Shown: piece by piece, positions 42,825 through 51,826 of the stretch
Layout: each line of letters starts with the position of its first letter
Position numbering within the stretch: position 1 is the first letter of the stretch
Notes under the pieces: generated by a model
What the model was told of the DNA's origin: nothing
Seen by the model: the letters and a program-made list of their open reading frames with translations, nothing else
The model's database searches: none
Assembly (NCBI GenBank): GCA_016720075.1
Contig: JADJXW010000001.1
Span: 558,001-622,000 of the forward strand
DNA length: 64,000 bases
Direction of reading: 5' to 3'
Source: Pseudomonadota bacterium
Lineage (GTDB): Bacteria; Pseudomonadota; Gammaproteobacteria; Steroidobacterales; Steroidobacteraceae
Program-made: the position numbers and the translations under genes

Positions 42825-44363
42825 CTATTTCTCCATCAGTTCAGTGGCGAACAGCAGCGCCATCGCGCCACCGCGCGGGTCATCGCCCAGGATCGCGGCG
42901 CGCTTCAGGTACTGGTCGAGCGAGGTCATGCGAGTGGTGGATTCGCACACGTCGATGAAGGTTCCCGTCGTCGAGGTGCGCGAATTCACGGCCGTCCAGG
43001 CCTGCGCGACGGCGCGGCGATAGGCGCGGCCGCGTATCCAGCCCTGGTCCAGGCCACGCTGCAGCGCGAAACCGATCATCGCCGTGGCGGTGAACTCCGG
43101 GTAGGCGCCGGGATGATCGATCACGTTGCGCCAGAGTCCATCGCGATTCTGGTGAGGCAGTAGCGCGTCCATCAGCGCGCGGTAGCTCTCCAGCGCATGG
43201 CGATATGCCGCGGTGTCGCGGGGCAGTTCGGAAAGGGTCAGCGCCAGGCCCAGCGCGGCGAAGCCATTGCCGCGTCCCCAGGCCGCGTCGGCTGCCGGCT
43301 GGTGCCGGTACAGGCCATCAGGCCTGCGATCCAGCCTTTCCATGAAACGCAGGTGGCGATCGGCCATGTCGAAGTAGCGCCGCTCGCCCGTGAGCGCGCC
43401 CGCCTGCGCGGCGATGACCGTGCCCATGAACACCGAATCGCTGTATTCCCCGTGGAAGGGCATCGCCTCGAGCATCTGGCCGCGCGCATCGAAGCCCAGG
43501 TCCGCCACTCGCCGCACCGCCGCGAGGTACGACGGATCCTTCGAGCGGCGGTACAGGTCCGTGAACACGATGTGGCCGGCCATGATCAGCGCGTTGGGGC
43601 GCGCCAGGGGATCTTTCGTTCCATCCACCCAGGGTCGGGCCAGTCGCTGCACGTCATCGAGTTCGCCCAGGCGCGAGCGGGCGATCAGTGCGATGGCTTC
43701 GATGTACCACGGCTGGTCGAAGCTGCGGCCGTAACGCTGAGCGAGCTGCGTGGCCAGTTCCCGCGGACTGCGCGCGCGGCGCCGCTCGAGTTCCTGTCGC
43801 GCGTCGGAAGGAAGGATCGACTTCGCGACTGGCAGGTCCGCCAGATCTCCGGACCAGGCGCGAGCCGGAATGCGTCCCATGTCCGCGACTTTTCCGGCAC
43901 CCAGCGCGGCGGCGAGTCCCGCATCGTTGCCCGCGATCAGCACCAGGTCCGGCGCCAGCGCGCCCAGCCAGCGCCACAGCACGTGAGATTCGGGATTGTC
44001 GCGGTAGGCCACTCCCGCGGGTGGAAATCGCAGTGCGGCAGAGTCGGGATTGGCCACGGGCACGGCCAGCAGCGTGAAGCCGCGATGCCGCGCGAGCTCG
44101 TGCCGCGCCACCGCGGCGCGCACGGCCTGCGAGGAGGCATCGTTGCCGGAGAGTCCTCCCAGCAGCACGACGACCGGCGCCTTGCGCGAGGCGGATTCCA
44201 CCAGCAGCGCCTCGATGCGCTCGCCACGGGTCGCAAGCCCGATGTCGATGCTCTGCGCGCCCGTGGCGCGGGTCGAGGAAAGGATGGCAAGCGCCAGCGC
44301 ACCGGCGCAAAGTGCACAGCGGCGCAGCCATGTCGTCCAGGTCTGCATCAGGGAAACACGCAT
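42825..44363 (-). CDS. GH88/GH105-type unsaturated glycuronyl hydrolase with N-terminal alpha/beta domain
   Basis: ATG at 44363 (MRVSLMQTW) gives 512 residues with a Sec signal. Residues 50-160 look like a carboxypeptidase/esterase-like alpha/beta unit (VVVLLGGLSGNDASS, APDLVLIAGND). The C-terminal 330 residues are an (alpha/alpha)6 barrel of the GH88/GH105 type: AWGRGNGFAALG, HQNRDGLWRNVIDHPG and ATAMIGFAL. These enzymes hydrate and cleave unsaturated uronic acid from pectin or glycosaminoglycan fragments. The fused arrangement suggests an M14-like or amidase half; substrate unknown. It is divergent from the heme c gene. Confidence 0.7.
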   Translation of the reverse strand: MRVSLMQTWTTWLRRCALCAGALALAILSSTRATGAQSIDIGLATRGERIEALLVESASRKAPVVVLLGGLSGNDASSQAVRAAVARHELARHRGFTLLAVPVANPDSAALRFPPAGVAYRDNPESHVLWRWLGALAPDLVLIAGNDAGLAAALGAGKVADMGRIPARAWSGDLADLPVAKSILPSDARQELERRRARSPRELATQLAQRYGRSFDQPWYIEAIALIARSRLGELDDVQRLARPWVDGTKDPLARPNALIMAGHIVFTDLYRRSKDPSYLAAVRRVADLGFDARGQMLEAMPFHGEYSDSVFMGTVIAAQAGALTGERRYFDMADRHLRFMERLDRRPDGLYRHQPAADAAWGRGNGFAALGLALTLSELPRDTAAYRHALESYRALMDALLPHQNRDGLWRNVIDHPGAYPEFTATAMIGFALQRGLDQGWIRGRAYRRAVAQAWTAVNSRTSTTGTFIDVCESTTRMTSLDQYLKRAAILGDDPRGGAMALLFATELMEK

Positions 44364-44434
44364 GTGATGATTATCGCCCGCCGCATGGCGGGAACAAGGC
44401 GCGATCGGCGTAGTCGAACCTGGGGATGCGGGGA

Positions 44435-44473
44435 GTGTCAGGATCGTTAAGATGCATATAAGATACCTATTAA
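44435..44473 (+). promoter_or_regulatory. AT-rich promoter-like stretch before the heme c gene
   Basis: The region contains a TATAAGAT block (-10-like at 44457-44464) and a GTGTCA (-35-like at 44435-44440), with a second TATTAA at 44468-44473. It is distinctly more AT-rich than its surroundings and lies 20-60 bases before the ATG at 44494, which has GGAGG about 7 bases upstream. Exact start site is a guess. Confidence 0.3.
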
Positions 44474-44493
44474 GGGTGTGCCGGAGGCGATGA

Positions 44494-45867
44494 ATGAGCA
44501 GTAAGGTCTGGGTTGTGGCGGTGGGAATGCTGCTGGCGCTGACCGGCGTCGCGTTCGCGGACACCGATCGGCTGGTCGCAAATGCGATGCGTTACGACCT
44601 GGAGTATCCCGGCATCGGTTACTCAGGTCCGGCCCGCGACAACCGCATCTGGCGCTTCCAGCAGAAACTCAACAGTGGCGAGCTGAAGCTGCAGTGGGAA
44701 CCGCACTTCGGCTACCTGCGCTCGGTGCTCAAGGCGCTGGAGATCGATCCCAGCTCGCAGATCATGGTGTTCTCAAAGACCAGCCTGCAGACCTCGGTGA
44801 TCAACGAGCAGACGCCGCGCGCCATCTACTTCAACGATGACACCTACGTGGGGTTCGTGCTGAACACCGACCTCATGGAGTTCGCGTCGGTCGATGCGAA
44901 GCTGGGCATCGTGTATTTCGGCATGATCAACCGGCAGGATACGCCGCCGCAGATGGAGCGCGATGGCGGCCGCTGCCTGACCTGCCATGACACCTATTCC
45001 ATGATGGGTGGCGGCGTGCCCCGCGTGATGATCATGTCCGCGCCCGTCGACGATGCCGCCGACACGCGCACCTTCGGCAGCGCCTCGGAGGTGGATGACC
45101 GCACGCCGATCGCCGAGCGCTGGGGCGGCTGGTATGTGAGTGGCTGGTACCAGGCCGGCCGGAACTCGCCGCCGGTGACGCATTTCGGCAACCTGCCACT
45201 GCGCACGGAAAACCCCGGACCGCAGAGCGATCGCCTGCGGGAACTCATCCCCGGCCGCGACAACCTGGGCAGCGTGTCCGCCTACTACGACACCAGCCTG
45301 TACCTGACCGACAAGAGCGATGTGGTCGCGCTGCTGGTTTCCGAGCACCAGACCTTCGTGCAGAACCTGATCACCCGCGTGCTGTACAAGGTGTCCACCA
45401 TCATGTCGCAGGGCGGCTCGGGTCCCGCGCCCCGCGCCTGGTCGGACATCGAGCCGCGCCGCCAGGCCGCGCTGAAGCAGGTATCCGAGCCGCTGATCCG
45501 CGCGCTGTTCTTCGCCGATGCGGTGCCGCTCACGGGCCAGGTGATCACCAGCAGCGGCTACACCGAGCGCTTCGCGCAGCGCGGTCCGAAGGATTCCGAA
45601 GGGCGCAGCCTGCGCGACCTGAAGCTGGAAAAGCGCCTGTTCAAGTATCCGCTGAGCTACATGGTGTACACGGAGTCGTTCAACACGCTGCCTTCCTTCG
45701 TGCGCGAGTACATCGACGCGCGGATCGTCGAGGTGGTGCTGGGGCGCGACCCGTCGGGCATTGCCGCGAAGCTGGCGCCGGAAGACCGCGCCGCGATCGG
45801 CCAGATCCTGGCGGACACGCTGCCGCGATTCGCGGCGCCGCTGGGACTGAAGACCGCAAAGCGCTAA
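44494..45867 (+). CDS. Exported single-heme c protein, unknown family
   Basis: A 457-residue protein with a Sec signal (MLLALTGVAFA). One heme c motif, CLTCH at 161-165, is followed by DTYSMMGGG. The wider sequence, including QTPRAIYFNDDTYVGFV before the heme and HFGNLPL after, occurs in exported proteins of gammaproteobacteria and acidobacteria with unassigned role. I cannot name a known cytochrome family. It is 73 bases ahead of the carotenoid oxygenase gene, on the same strand. Confidence 0.7.
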   Translation: MSSKVWVVAVGMLLALTGVAFADTDRLVANAMRYDLEYPGIGYSGPARDNRIWRFQQKLNSGELKLQWEPHFGYLRSVLKALEIDPSSQIMVFSKTSLQTSVINEQTPRAIYFNDDTYVGFVLNTDLMEFASVDAKLGIVYFGMINRQDTPPQMERDGGRCLTCHDTYSMMGGGVPRVMIMSAPVDDAADTRTFGSASEVDDRTPIAERWGGWYVSGWYQAGRNSPPVTHFGNLPLRTENPGPQSDRLRELIPGRDNLGSVSAYYDTSLYLTDKSDVVALLVSEHQTFVQNLITRVLYKVSTIMSQGGSGPAPRAWSDIEPRRQAALKQVSEPLIRALFFADAVPLTGQVITSSGYTERFAQRGPKDSEGRSLRDLKLEKRLFKYPLSYMVYTESFNTLPSFVREYIDARIVEVVLGRDPSGIAAKLAPEDRAAIGQILADTLPRFAAPLGLKTAKR

Positions 45868-45940
45868 GGAGCAATTGACCGGCGTCATTATCGGTGTCGG
45901 GGCTGCTGGTACCATCCCGGCAGGAACCCAGGAGAGACCC

Positions 45941-47398
45941 ATGACCACGCCGTTCCCGAAAACCCCGACGTTCATGACCATCGACGAGCCGTTCCGCTTC
46001 GAGGGATCGGTGTTCGATCTGGAGGTCGAGGGGCGGATACCGGATTCTCTCGACGGCACGTTCTACAGAGTGGGCCCGGACCAGGCTTTCCCGCCGATGA
46101 TGGGCGACGCCAATCCCTTCAATGGTGATGGATTCATGACGGCCTTCCGCATCCAGGGTGGCCACTGCGACATGCAGACCCGGTACGTGATGACGCACCG
46201 CCTGAAGGCGGAGCGCGCTGCGCGGCGGGGCCTCTTCGGGCACTACCGCAATCCGTTCACGGACGATCCGATCGTGAAGGGCGTGCAGCGCACGGTCTCC
46301 AATACCAACGTGGTGCCCCATGCAGGGCAGATCCTGGCGATGAAGGAAGACGGCCCGCCGTACTCCATCGATCCGGTGACGCTGGAAACGCGCCAGTTGT
46401 GGGACTGGAACGGCCAGATGACCGCCACCTCCTTCACGGCGCACCCGAAGATCGATCCGGCCACGGGTGAGTTCTTCGGCTACGCCTATGCGGCCAAGGG
46501 CGAAGCCACCGACGACATCGCCATCTACAGCTTCGACAAGCATGGCAAGAAGACCTGGGAGGTGTGGTTCAAGTCGCCATACCCGGGGATGATCCACGAG
46601 TGCGCGATCAGCGAGGGCTACATCATCCTGCCGCTGATCCCGCATGTGATGGACATCGAGCGCCTGAAGAAGGGCGGCATCGCGTTCCAGTGGGACGGCT
46701 CGCTGGACCAGATCTACATCGTGTGTCCGCGCGGCGGCGAGGCCAAGGACGTGCGCTTTTTCCGCGCGCCCAATGCCTTTCCGGGCCACGTGATCAACGC
46801 CTTCGACGAGGGTGGCAAGCTGTACCTGGACCTGCCGGTCGCGCTGGACAACGTTTTCTGGTTCTTCCCCGACCAGCACGGCAAGGTGCCGGCGCCCGGT
46901 TCATTCGGCACCGAGGTCACGCGCTGGTGCTTCGACATGAAGGACAGGAACAGCAAGCCGGTGCCGGTGGTGCTGTCGCGCATGGCGGCTGAATTCCCGC
47001 ACTGCGACGATCGCTACGTGGGGCGCCCCTATCGCTATGGCTTCATGCAGGCCACCGATCCGACCAAGCCCTACAACGCGGAGAAGGCCGGCCCTGTCAT
47101 GGGCTTCTTCTTCAACACACTGCTGACCATGGACATGCAGACCGGCAAGGCCGATGAGTGGTTCGCCGGCGATACCACCACGACGCAGGAGCCTGTGTTC
47201 GCGCCGAAGAGCGCCACTTCGCCCGAGGGCGAGGGCTATGTGATCGGGGTGGTGAACCGCCGAGCCGAGCACCGCAGTGATCTGGTCATTCTCGACGCCA
47301 TGCGGATGAGCGCGGGGCCGGTGGCCACGATCAAGCTGCCGGTGCGGCTGAAATACGGCATCCATGGCAACTGGGTGCCGACGGTGCCGATGTACTGA
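45941..47398 (+). CDS. Carotenoid/stilbene cleavage oxygenase family protein
   Basis: ATG at 45941, with GGAGAG upstream, gives 485 residues without signal peptide. The four iron-binding histidines are visible: H168 (TAHPKID), H219 (MIHECAI), H283 (PGHVINAFDE) and H475 (IHGNW). The N-terminal YRVGPDQAFPP is typical of the lignostilbene/carotenoid oxygenase family, which splits alkene double bonds with O2. Bacterial members without a carotenoid setting often act on stilbenes or phenylpropenes. It is preceded by the exported heme c protein; a shared substrate is possible but not shown. Confidence 0.9.
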   Translation: MTTPFPKTPTFMTIDEPFRFEGSVFDLEVEGRIPDSLDGTFYRVGPDQAFPPMMGDANPFNGDGFMTAFRIQGGHCDMQTRYVMTHRLKAERAARRGLFGHYRNPFTDDPIVKGVQRTVSNTNVVPHAGQILAMKEDGPPYSIDPVTLETRQLWDWNGQMTATSFTAHPKIDPATGEFFGYAYAAKGEATDDIAIYSFDKHGKKTWEVWFKSPYPGMIHECAISEGYIILPLIPHVMDIERLKKGGIAFQWDGSLDQIYIVCPRGGEAKDVRFFRAPNAFPGHVINAFDEGGKLYLDLPVALDNVFWFFPDQHGKVPAPGSFGTEVTRWCFDMKDRNSKPVPVVLSRMAAEFPHCDDRYVGRPYRYGFMQATDPTKPYNAEKAGPVMGFFFNTLLTMDMQTGKADEWFAGDTTTTQEPVFAPKSATSPEGEGYVIGVVNRRAEHRSDLVILDAMRMSAGPVATIKLPVRLKYGIHGNWVPTVPMY

Positions 47399-47433
47399 AG
47401 AGGGCCCGGGTAGCGGGTCGACGTCAATTGGCT

Positions 47434-47461
47434 TTGTAAAAGCTGCCTAAGCATCTATTAT
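47434..47461 (+). promoter_or_regulatory. Candidate sigma70-type promoter for the RND operon
   Basis: TTGTAA (47434-47439) and TATTAT (47456-47461) are spaced by 16 bases and sit in an unusually AT-rich stretch 37 bases before the ATG of the efflux adaptor gene. The match to TTGACA/TATAAT is fair. No repressor gene or obvious operator palindrome is next to it. Confidence 0.4.
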
Positions 47462-47497
47462 TCCGGCACCGCCCCCGCTCAGGCAGGAGTCCGTGCC

Positions 47498-48649
47498 ATG
47501 AGATCTGCATCCACGCTTTCGATGGCCCTGTTCGCCGCTGCGCTTGCGGCGTGCAATGGCGGCGCACAGCAGGGTGGGCCGCCACCGGCGCCTGAAGTCG
47601 GCGTGATCACGCTGGCTACGCAGGTTGCCGAGCTGAGCACGGAACTGCCGGGGCGCACGTCGGCCTATCGCATCGCGGAGGTGCGCCCGCAGGTCGATGG
47701 AATCATCCGCCGGCGACTGTTCACCGAAGGCGCCGAGGTGCGCGCTGGCCAGCCCCTCTACGAAATCGACCCCGCGCCGTACCAGGCCGCGGTGCGCCGC
47801 GCCGAGGCCGCGCTGGCCAGCGCGGAGGCGCAGCTGACCGCCGCGCGACTTCTGTCCGAGCGCTACGAACCGCTGCAGCAGCGCGGCGTCGTCAGCAGGC
47901 AGGACAACGACAATGCCGTGGCCGGTCGGCTCGCGGGCGAGGCGGCGGTGGCTGTCGCCCGCGCGAACCTGGAATCCGCGCGCATCGACCTGGGCTACAC
48001 GCAACTGCGCGCGCCCATTGCCGGGCGCATTGGCCGCTCGCTGGTCACCGAGGGCGCGCTGGTCAAGAAGGCGCAGGATGAACTGCTCGCCACGATCTCG
48101 CAGCTGGATCCCATCTACGTGGACGTGACGCAGTCGAGCAGCGATCTGTTGCGACTGCGGCGTGACCTGGAAGCCGGAAGGCTGAAGAGCGCAGGCACCG
48201 GCAAGGCGCGCGTGGACCTGGTGCTCGAGGACGGTAGTACCTACCCGACCAGCGGTTCGCTGCAGTTCTCCGAGGTGACCGTGGACCAGGGCACCGGTTC
48301 GGTGCTGCTGCGCGCCGAGTTCCCGAACCCCGGTCGCACGCTGCTGCCCGGCATGTTCGTGCGCGCGCGCCTCGCGCTGGGGCGCGACCCGCAGGCGCTG
48401 CTGGTTCCGCAGGCCGCGGTGGCGCGCAACGGGCGCGGCGAGCCCATCGTGCTGCTGGTCGATGCCCAGGGCAAGGTCAGCGAGAAGGTGATCCAGGCGG
48501 ATCGCGCCGTGGGCAATGCATGGCTGGTGACGGCTGGCGTTGCCGCCGGTGATCGCGTGATCGTGGAGGGATTGCAGAAGGCGCGCGCGGGCATGCTGGT
48601 GAAGCCAGTGCCGGCAGGCGCCGCCGCCGCCGCCAGCGTGGGGGGCTGA
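47498..48649 (+). CDS. RND efflux periplasmic adaptor (AcrA/MexA type)
   Basis: A 383-residue lipoprotein (lipobox LAAC at residues 16-19) preceded by AGGAG. It has the beta-barrel and lipoyl halves with RLFTEGAEVRAGQPLYEIDPAPY, a coiled-coil hairpin between about residues 95 and 155, then IDLGYTQLRAPIAGRIG. It links the RND pump to an outer-membrane channel. It starts the operon with the AcrB-like pump 3 bases downstream; no TolC-type gene follows, so an outside channel must be used. Confidence 0.93.
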   Translation: MRSASTLSMALFAAALAACNGGAQQGGPPPAPEVGVITLATQVAELSTELPGRTSAYRIAEVRPQVDGIIRRRLFTEGAEVRAGQPLYEIDPAPYQAAVRRAEAALASAEAQLTAARLLSERYEPLQQRGVVSRQDNDNAVAGRLAGEAAVAVARANLESARIDLGYTQLRAPIAGRIGRSLVTEGALVKKAQDELLATISQLDPIYVDVTQSSSDLLRLRRDLEAGRLKSAGTGKARVDLVLEDGSTYPTSGSLQFSEVTVDQGTGSVLLRAEFPNPGRTLLPGMFVRARLALGRDPQALLVPQAAVARNGRGEPIVLLVDAQGKVSEKVIQADRAVGNAWLVTAGVAAGDRVIVEGLQKARAGMLVKPVPAGAAAAASVGG

Positions 48650-48652
48650 AGC

Positions 48653-51600
48653 ATGCTGCCGCGCTTCTTCATCGACCGGCCGGTGTTCGCGTGGGTGATC
48701 GCGCTGGTGCTGATGCTGGCCGGCGGCCTTGCGGTGCTGCGGCTGCCCATCATGCAGTACCCGGCGATCGCGCCACCCCAGGTGGGCATCAGCGCGAGCT
48801 ATCCGGGGGCGTCGGCGCAGACGGCGCAGGACACCGTGGTGCAGGTCATCGAGCAGCAGATGAACGGCATCGATGGCCTGGACTACATCACGTCGGAGAC
48901 GAGCGCCGACGGCACGGCCAGCGTGAACCTGGCCTTCAAGCAGGGTACGGATCCCGACATCGCGCAGGTTCAGGTGCAGAACAAGCTGTCGGCTGCCACC
49001 TCGCTTCTGCCGGTGGAAGTGCAGCAGCAGGGGCTGCGCGTCACCAAGCCGCAGCGCAATTTCCTCGTGGTGCTCGGATTCCATTCCACCGACGACAGCC
49101 TGTCCGGCGACGACATGGCGAACTTCGTCGCCTCCAACGTGCAGGACGCCATCGCGCGCACGCCGGGCGTGGGCGACGTGCAGTTGTTCGGCGCGCAGTT
49201 CGCGATGCGCATCTGGCTGGATCCAGCGAAGCTTGCCGCCTACAGGGTGACCACACAGGATGTGCTGGCCGCGATCCGCGCGCAGAACGTGCAGGTTTCC
49301 GCGGGCCAGATCGGTGGACGGCCAGCCGTGCCGGGCCAGATGCTCAATGCCACCATCATCGGTCCCACGCGCCTCACGCAGCCGGAGGAGTTCGGCGCCA
49401 TCCTGCTGCGCGTGAACCGCGACGGTTCGCAACTGCTGCTGCGCGACGTGGCGCGCGTGGCGCTCGATGCGGAGAACTTCGTCCGCGCGGTTCGCTACAA
49501 CGGCAAACCCGCCACCGCCATGGCGATTCGCCTGGCCATTGGCGCGAACGCGCTCGACACCGTCGATGCGATCAACGCGACCCTGGACCGACTGAAGCCC
49601 TTCTTCCCGCCCAGCATCGAGGTGACGTATCCGGTTGATACCTCGCCCTTCATCCGCACCTCGATCAAGGAGGTGGCCAAGACGCTGGTCGAAGCCATCG
49701 TGCTCGTGTTCCTGGTGATGTACCTGTTCCTGCAGAATTTCCGGGCGACGCTGATCCCCACGATCGCGGTCCCGGTGGTGATGCTGGGCACCTTTGGCGT
49801 GCTGGCCGCTGCCGGCTTCTCGATCAACACGCTGACCATGTTCGGCATGGCGCTCTCGATCGGCCTGCTGGTGGATGACGCCATCGTGGTTGTGGAGAAC
49901 GTGGAGCGCGTGATGAGCGAGGAGGGGCTCTCGCCGCGCGAGGCCACCCGCAAGTCGATGGACCAGATCACCGGTGCGCTGGTGGGCATCGCGCTGGTGC
50001 TGGCGGCAGTGTTCGTGCCAATGGCCTTCTTCGGAGGTTCCACCGGCGTCATCTACCGGCAGTTCTCGATCACCATCGTCTCCGCCATGGTGCTGTCGGT
50101 GCTGGTGGCGCTCATCCTGACGCCGGCGCTGTGCGCCACGCTGCTCAAGCCCGTGCCGAAGGGCGGCCACCGTGAGCGCGGCGGTTTCTTCGGCTGGTTC
50201 AATCGCGCCTTCGGGCGATCCAGCGCGGCCTACCAGCGCGGACTGCGCGGCGTGCTGCTGCGCAGCCGCCGCTACCTGGTGGTGTATGGCGTGCTGGTGG
50301 TGCTGCTGGGTGTGCTGTTCGTGCGCATCCCCACCTCGTTCCTGCCGGACGAGGATCCGGGCTCGATGCTGGGCATCGTGCAGACGCCACCCGGCGCCAC
50401 GAACGAACGCACCGAGCAGGCGCTTGCGCAGGCGCGGGATTACTTCATGACGCGTGAAAAGGACGTCGTCGATGGCGTGCTCACCGTGGCCGGCTTCAGC
50501 TTCGCCGGCGTGGGCCAGAACATGGGGCTGGTGTTCGTGAAGCTCAAGCCGTGGGACGAGCGCACCGGCCGGGGTCAGGATGTGCGTTCGATCGCGCAGC
50601 GCGCTGGCGCCTATTTCGCCACCATCCGCGATGCGCAGATATTCCCCGTGGTGCAGCCGGCGGTGTCGGAGCTGGGCAATGCTTCCGGCTTCGACATGAT
50701 GCTGCAGGATCGCGGCGGCATCGGTCACGATGCGTTGTTGGCGGCGCGCAATCAGCTGCTGGGGATGGCATCGCAGAACAGGCTGCTGGCCGGCGTGCGG
50801 CCCAACGGCGTGGAGGATGCGCCGCAGTTCAAGCTCGACATCGATCGTGGCAAGGCGGCGGCCCTCGGTGTGCCGCTGGCGGACATCAACCAGACGCTGT
50901 CCACCGCGTGGGGCGCCACCTACGTGAACGATTTCCTCGATCGTGGTCGCGTGAAGCGTGTCTACGTGCAGGGCGAGGCGTTCGCGCGCATGCAGCCGCA
51001 GGACCTCGGCAAGTGGCATGTGCGCAATGCCGCCGGCGAGATGGTGCCGTTCTCGGCCTTTGCCACGGGGCACTGGACCCAGGGGGCCCAGAAGCTGGTG
51101 CGCTACAACGGCGTGCCGGCGCTGAGCCTGCAGGGCCAGGCCGCGCCGGGCTTCAGCTCGGGCGATGCAATGCGCGCCATGGAAGACCTGGTGAAGAAAC
51201 TGCCCGCCGGTGTCGGCCTGGAGTGGACGGGCATTTCGTACGAGGAGCGGCTGGCAGGAAGCCAGGCGCCCGCGCTGTATGCCATCTCGGTGGCCGTGGT
51301 GTTCCTGTGCCTGGCTGCGCTCTACGAAAGCTGGTCCATTCCGGCAGTGGTGCTGCTGGTGGTGCCGCTGGGCGTGCTGGGCGCGGTGCTCGCCACACTG
51401 GCCCGCGGGTTCTGGAACGACGTCTATTTCCAGGTCGGGCTGCTCACCACGATCGGCCTCGCTGCCAAGAGCGCCATCCTGATCGTGGAGTTCGCCAAGG
51501 AGAATTTCGACCGCGGCAAGCCGCTGCTCGAATCGGTGATGGAAGCGGCCGCCCAGCGCCTGCGGCCCATCCTGATGACATCCCTGGCCTTCATGTTCGG

Positions 51601-51811
51601 CGTGCTGCCACTGGCCGTGGCCAGCGGGGCCGGGTCAGGTGCTCAGAATGCCGTGGGCACGGGCGTGATCGGCGGCATGCTCGCCTCGACGTTCCTCGCG
51701 ATATTCTTCGTGCCGCTGTTCTTCGTGCTCGTGCTGGGCGGCCTGCATATCAGGCCGGCCTGCGAAGATCCGGAGGCGGCGACCCGGTGGGCGCCGGACG
51801 GGCCCACCTGA
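48653..51811 (+). CDS. RND multidrug efflux pump (HAE1/AcrB type)
   Basis: A 1052-residue inner-membrane protein, typical length. It starts MLPRFFIDRPVFAWVIAL and has 12 membrane helices and two large periplasmic loops. The proton-relay Asp pair is in the TM4 motif LLVDDAIVVVENVE, and the TM10 Lys is in GLAAKSAILIVEFAKE. The MFS-like Gly-rich helices and the porter domain segments are in normal order. It expels drugs or other amphiphiles using the proton gradient. Coupled with the adaptor gene; the next gene is a convergent M3 peptidase. Confidence 0.95.
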   Translation: MLPRFFIDRPVFAWVIALVLMLAGGLAVLRLPIMQYPAIAPPQVGISASYPGASAQTAQDTVVQVIEQQMNGIDGLDYITSETSADGTASVNLAFKQGTDPDIAQVQVQNKLSAATSLLPVEVQQQGLRVTKPQRNFLVVLGFHSTDDSLSGDDMANFVASNVQDAIARTPGVGDVQLFGAQFAMRIWLDPAKLAAYRVTTQDVLAAIRAQNVQVSAGQIGGRPAVPGQMLNATIIGPTRLTQPEEFGAILLRVNRDGSQLLLRDVARVALDAENFVRAVRYNGKPATAMAIRLAIGANALDTVDAINATLDRLKPFFPPSIEVTYPVDTSPFIRTSIKEVAKTLVEAIVLVFLVMYLFLQNFRATLIPTIAVPVVMLGTFGVLAAAGFSINTLTMFGMALSIGLLVDDAIVVVENVERVMSEEGLSPREATRKSMDQITGALVGIALVLAAVFVPMAFFGGSTGVIYRQFSITIVSAMVLSVLVALILTPALCATLLKPVPKGGHRERGGFFGWFNRAFGRSSAAYQRGLRGVLLRSRRYLVVYGVLVVLLGVLFVRIPTSFLPDEDPGSMLGIVQTPPGATNERTEQALAQARDYFMTREKDVVDGVLTVAGFSFAGVGQNMGLVFVKLKPWDERTGRGQDVRSIAQRAGAYFATIRDAQIFPVVQPAVSELGNASGFDMMLQDRGGIGHDALLAARNQLLGMASQNRLLAGVRPNGVEDAPQFKLDIDRGKAAALGVPLADINQTLSTAWGATYVNDFLDRGRVKRVYVQGEAFARMQPQDLGKWHVRNAAGEMVPFSAFATGHWTQGAQKLVRYNGVPALSLQGQAAPGFSSGDAMRAMEDLVKKLPAGVGLEWTGISYEERLAGSQAPALYAISVAVVFLCLAALYESWSIPAVVLLVVPLGVLGAVLATLARGFWNDVYFQVGLLTTIGLAAKSAILIVEFAKENFDRGKPLLESVMEAAAQRLRPILMTSLAFMFGVLPLAVASGAGSGAQNAVGTGVIGGMLASTFLAIFFVPLFFVLVLGGLHIRPACEDPEAATRWAPDGPT

Positions 51812-51826
51812 TCGCAAGCGTTGCGC

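Noticed and set aside
47447..51073. A 1208-codon open frame on the minus strand opposite the RND genes
   Set aside because: It has low-complexity His/Arg/Gln-rich sequence with no motif and lies fully antisense to two clear efflux genes; it is a product of GC-rich codon bias.
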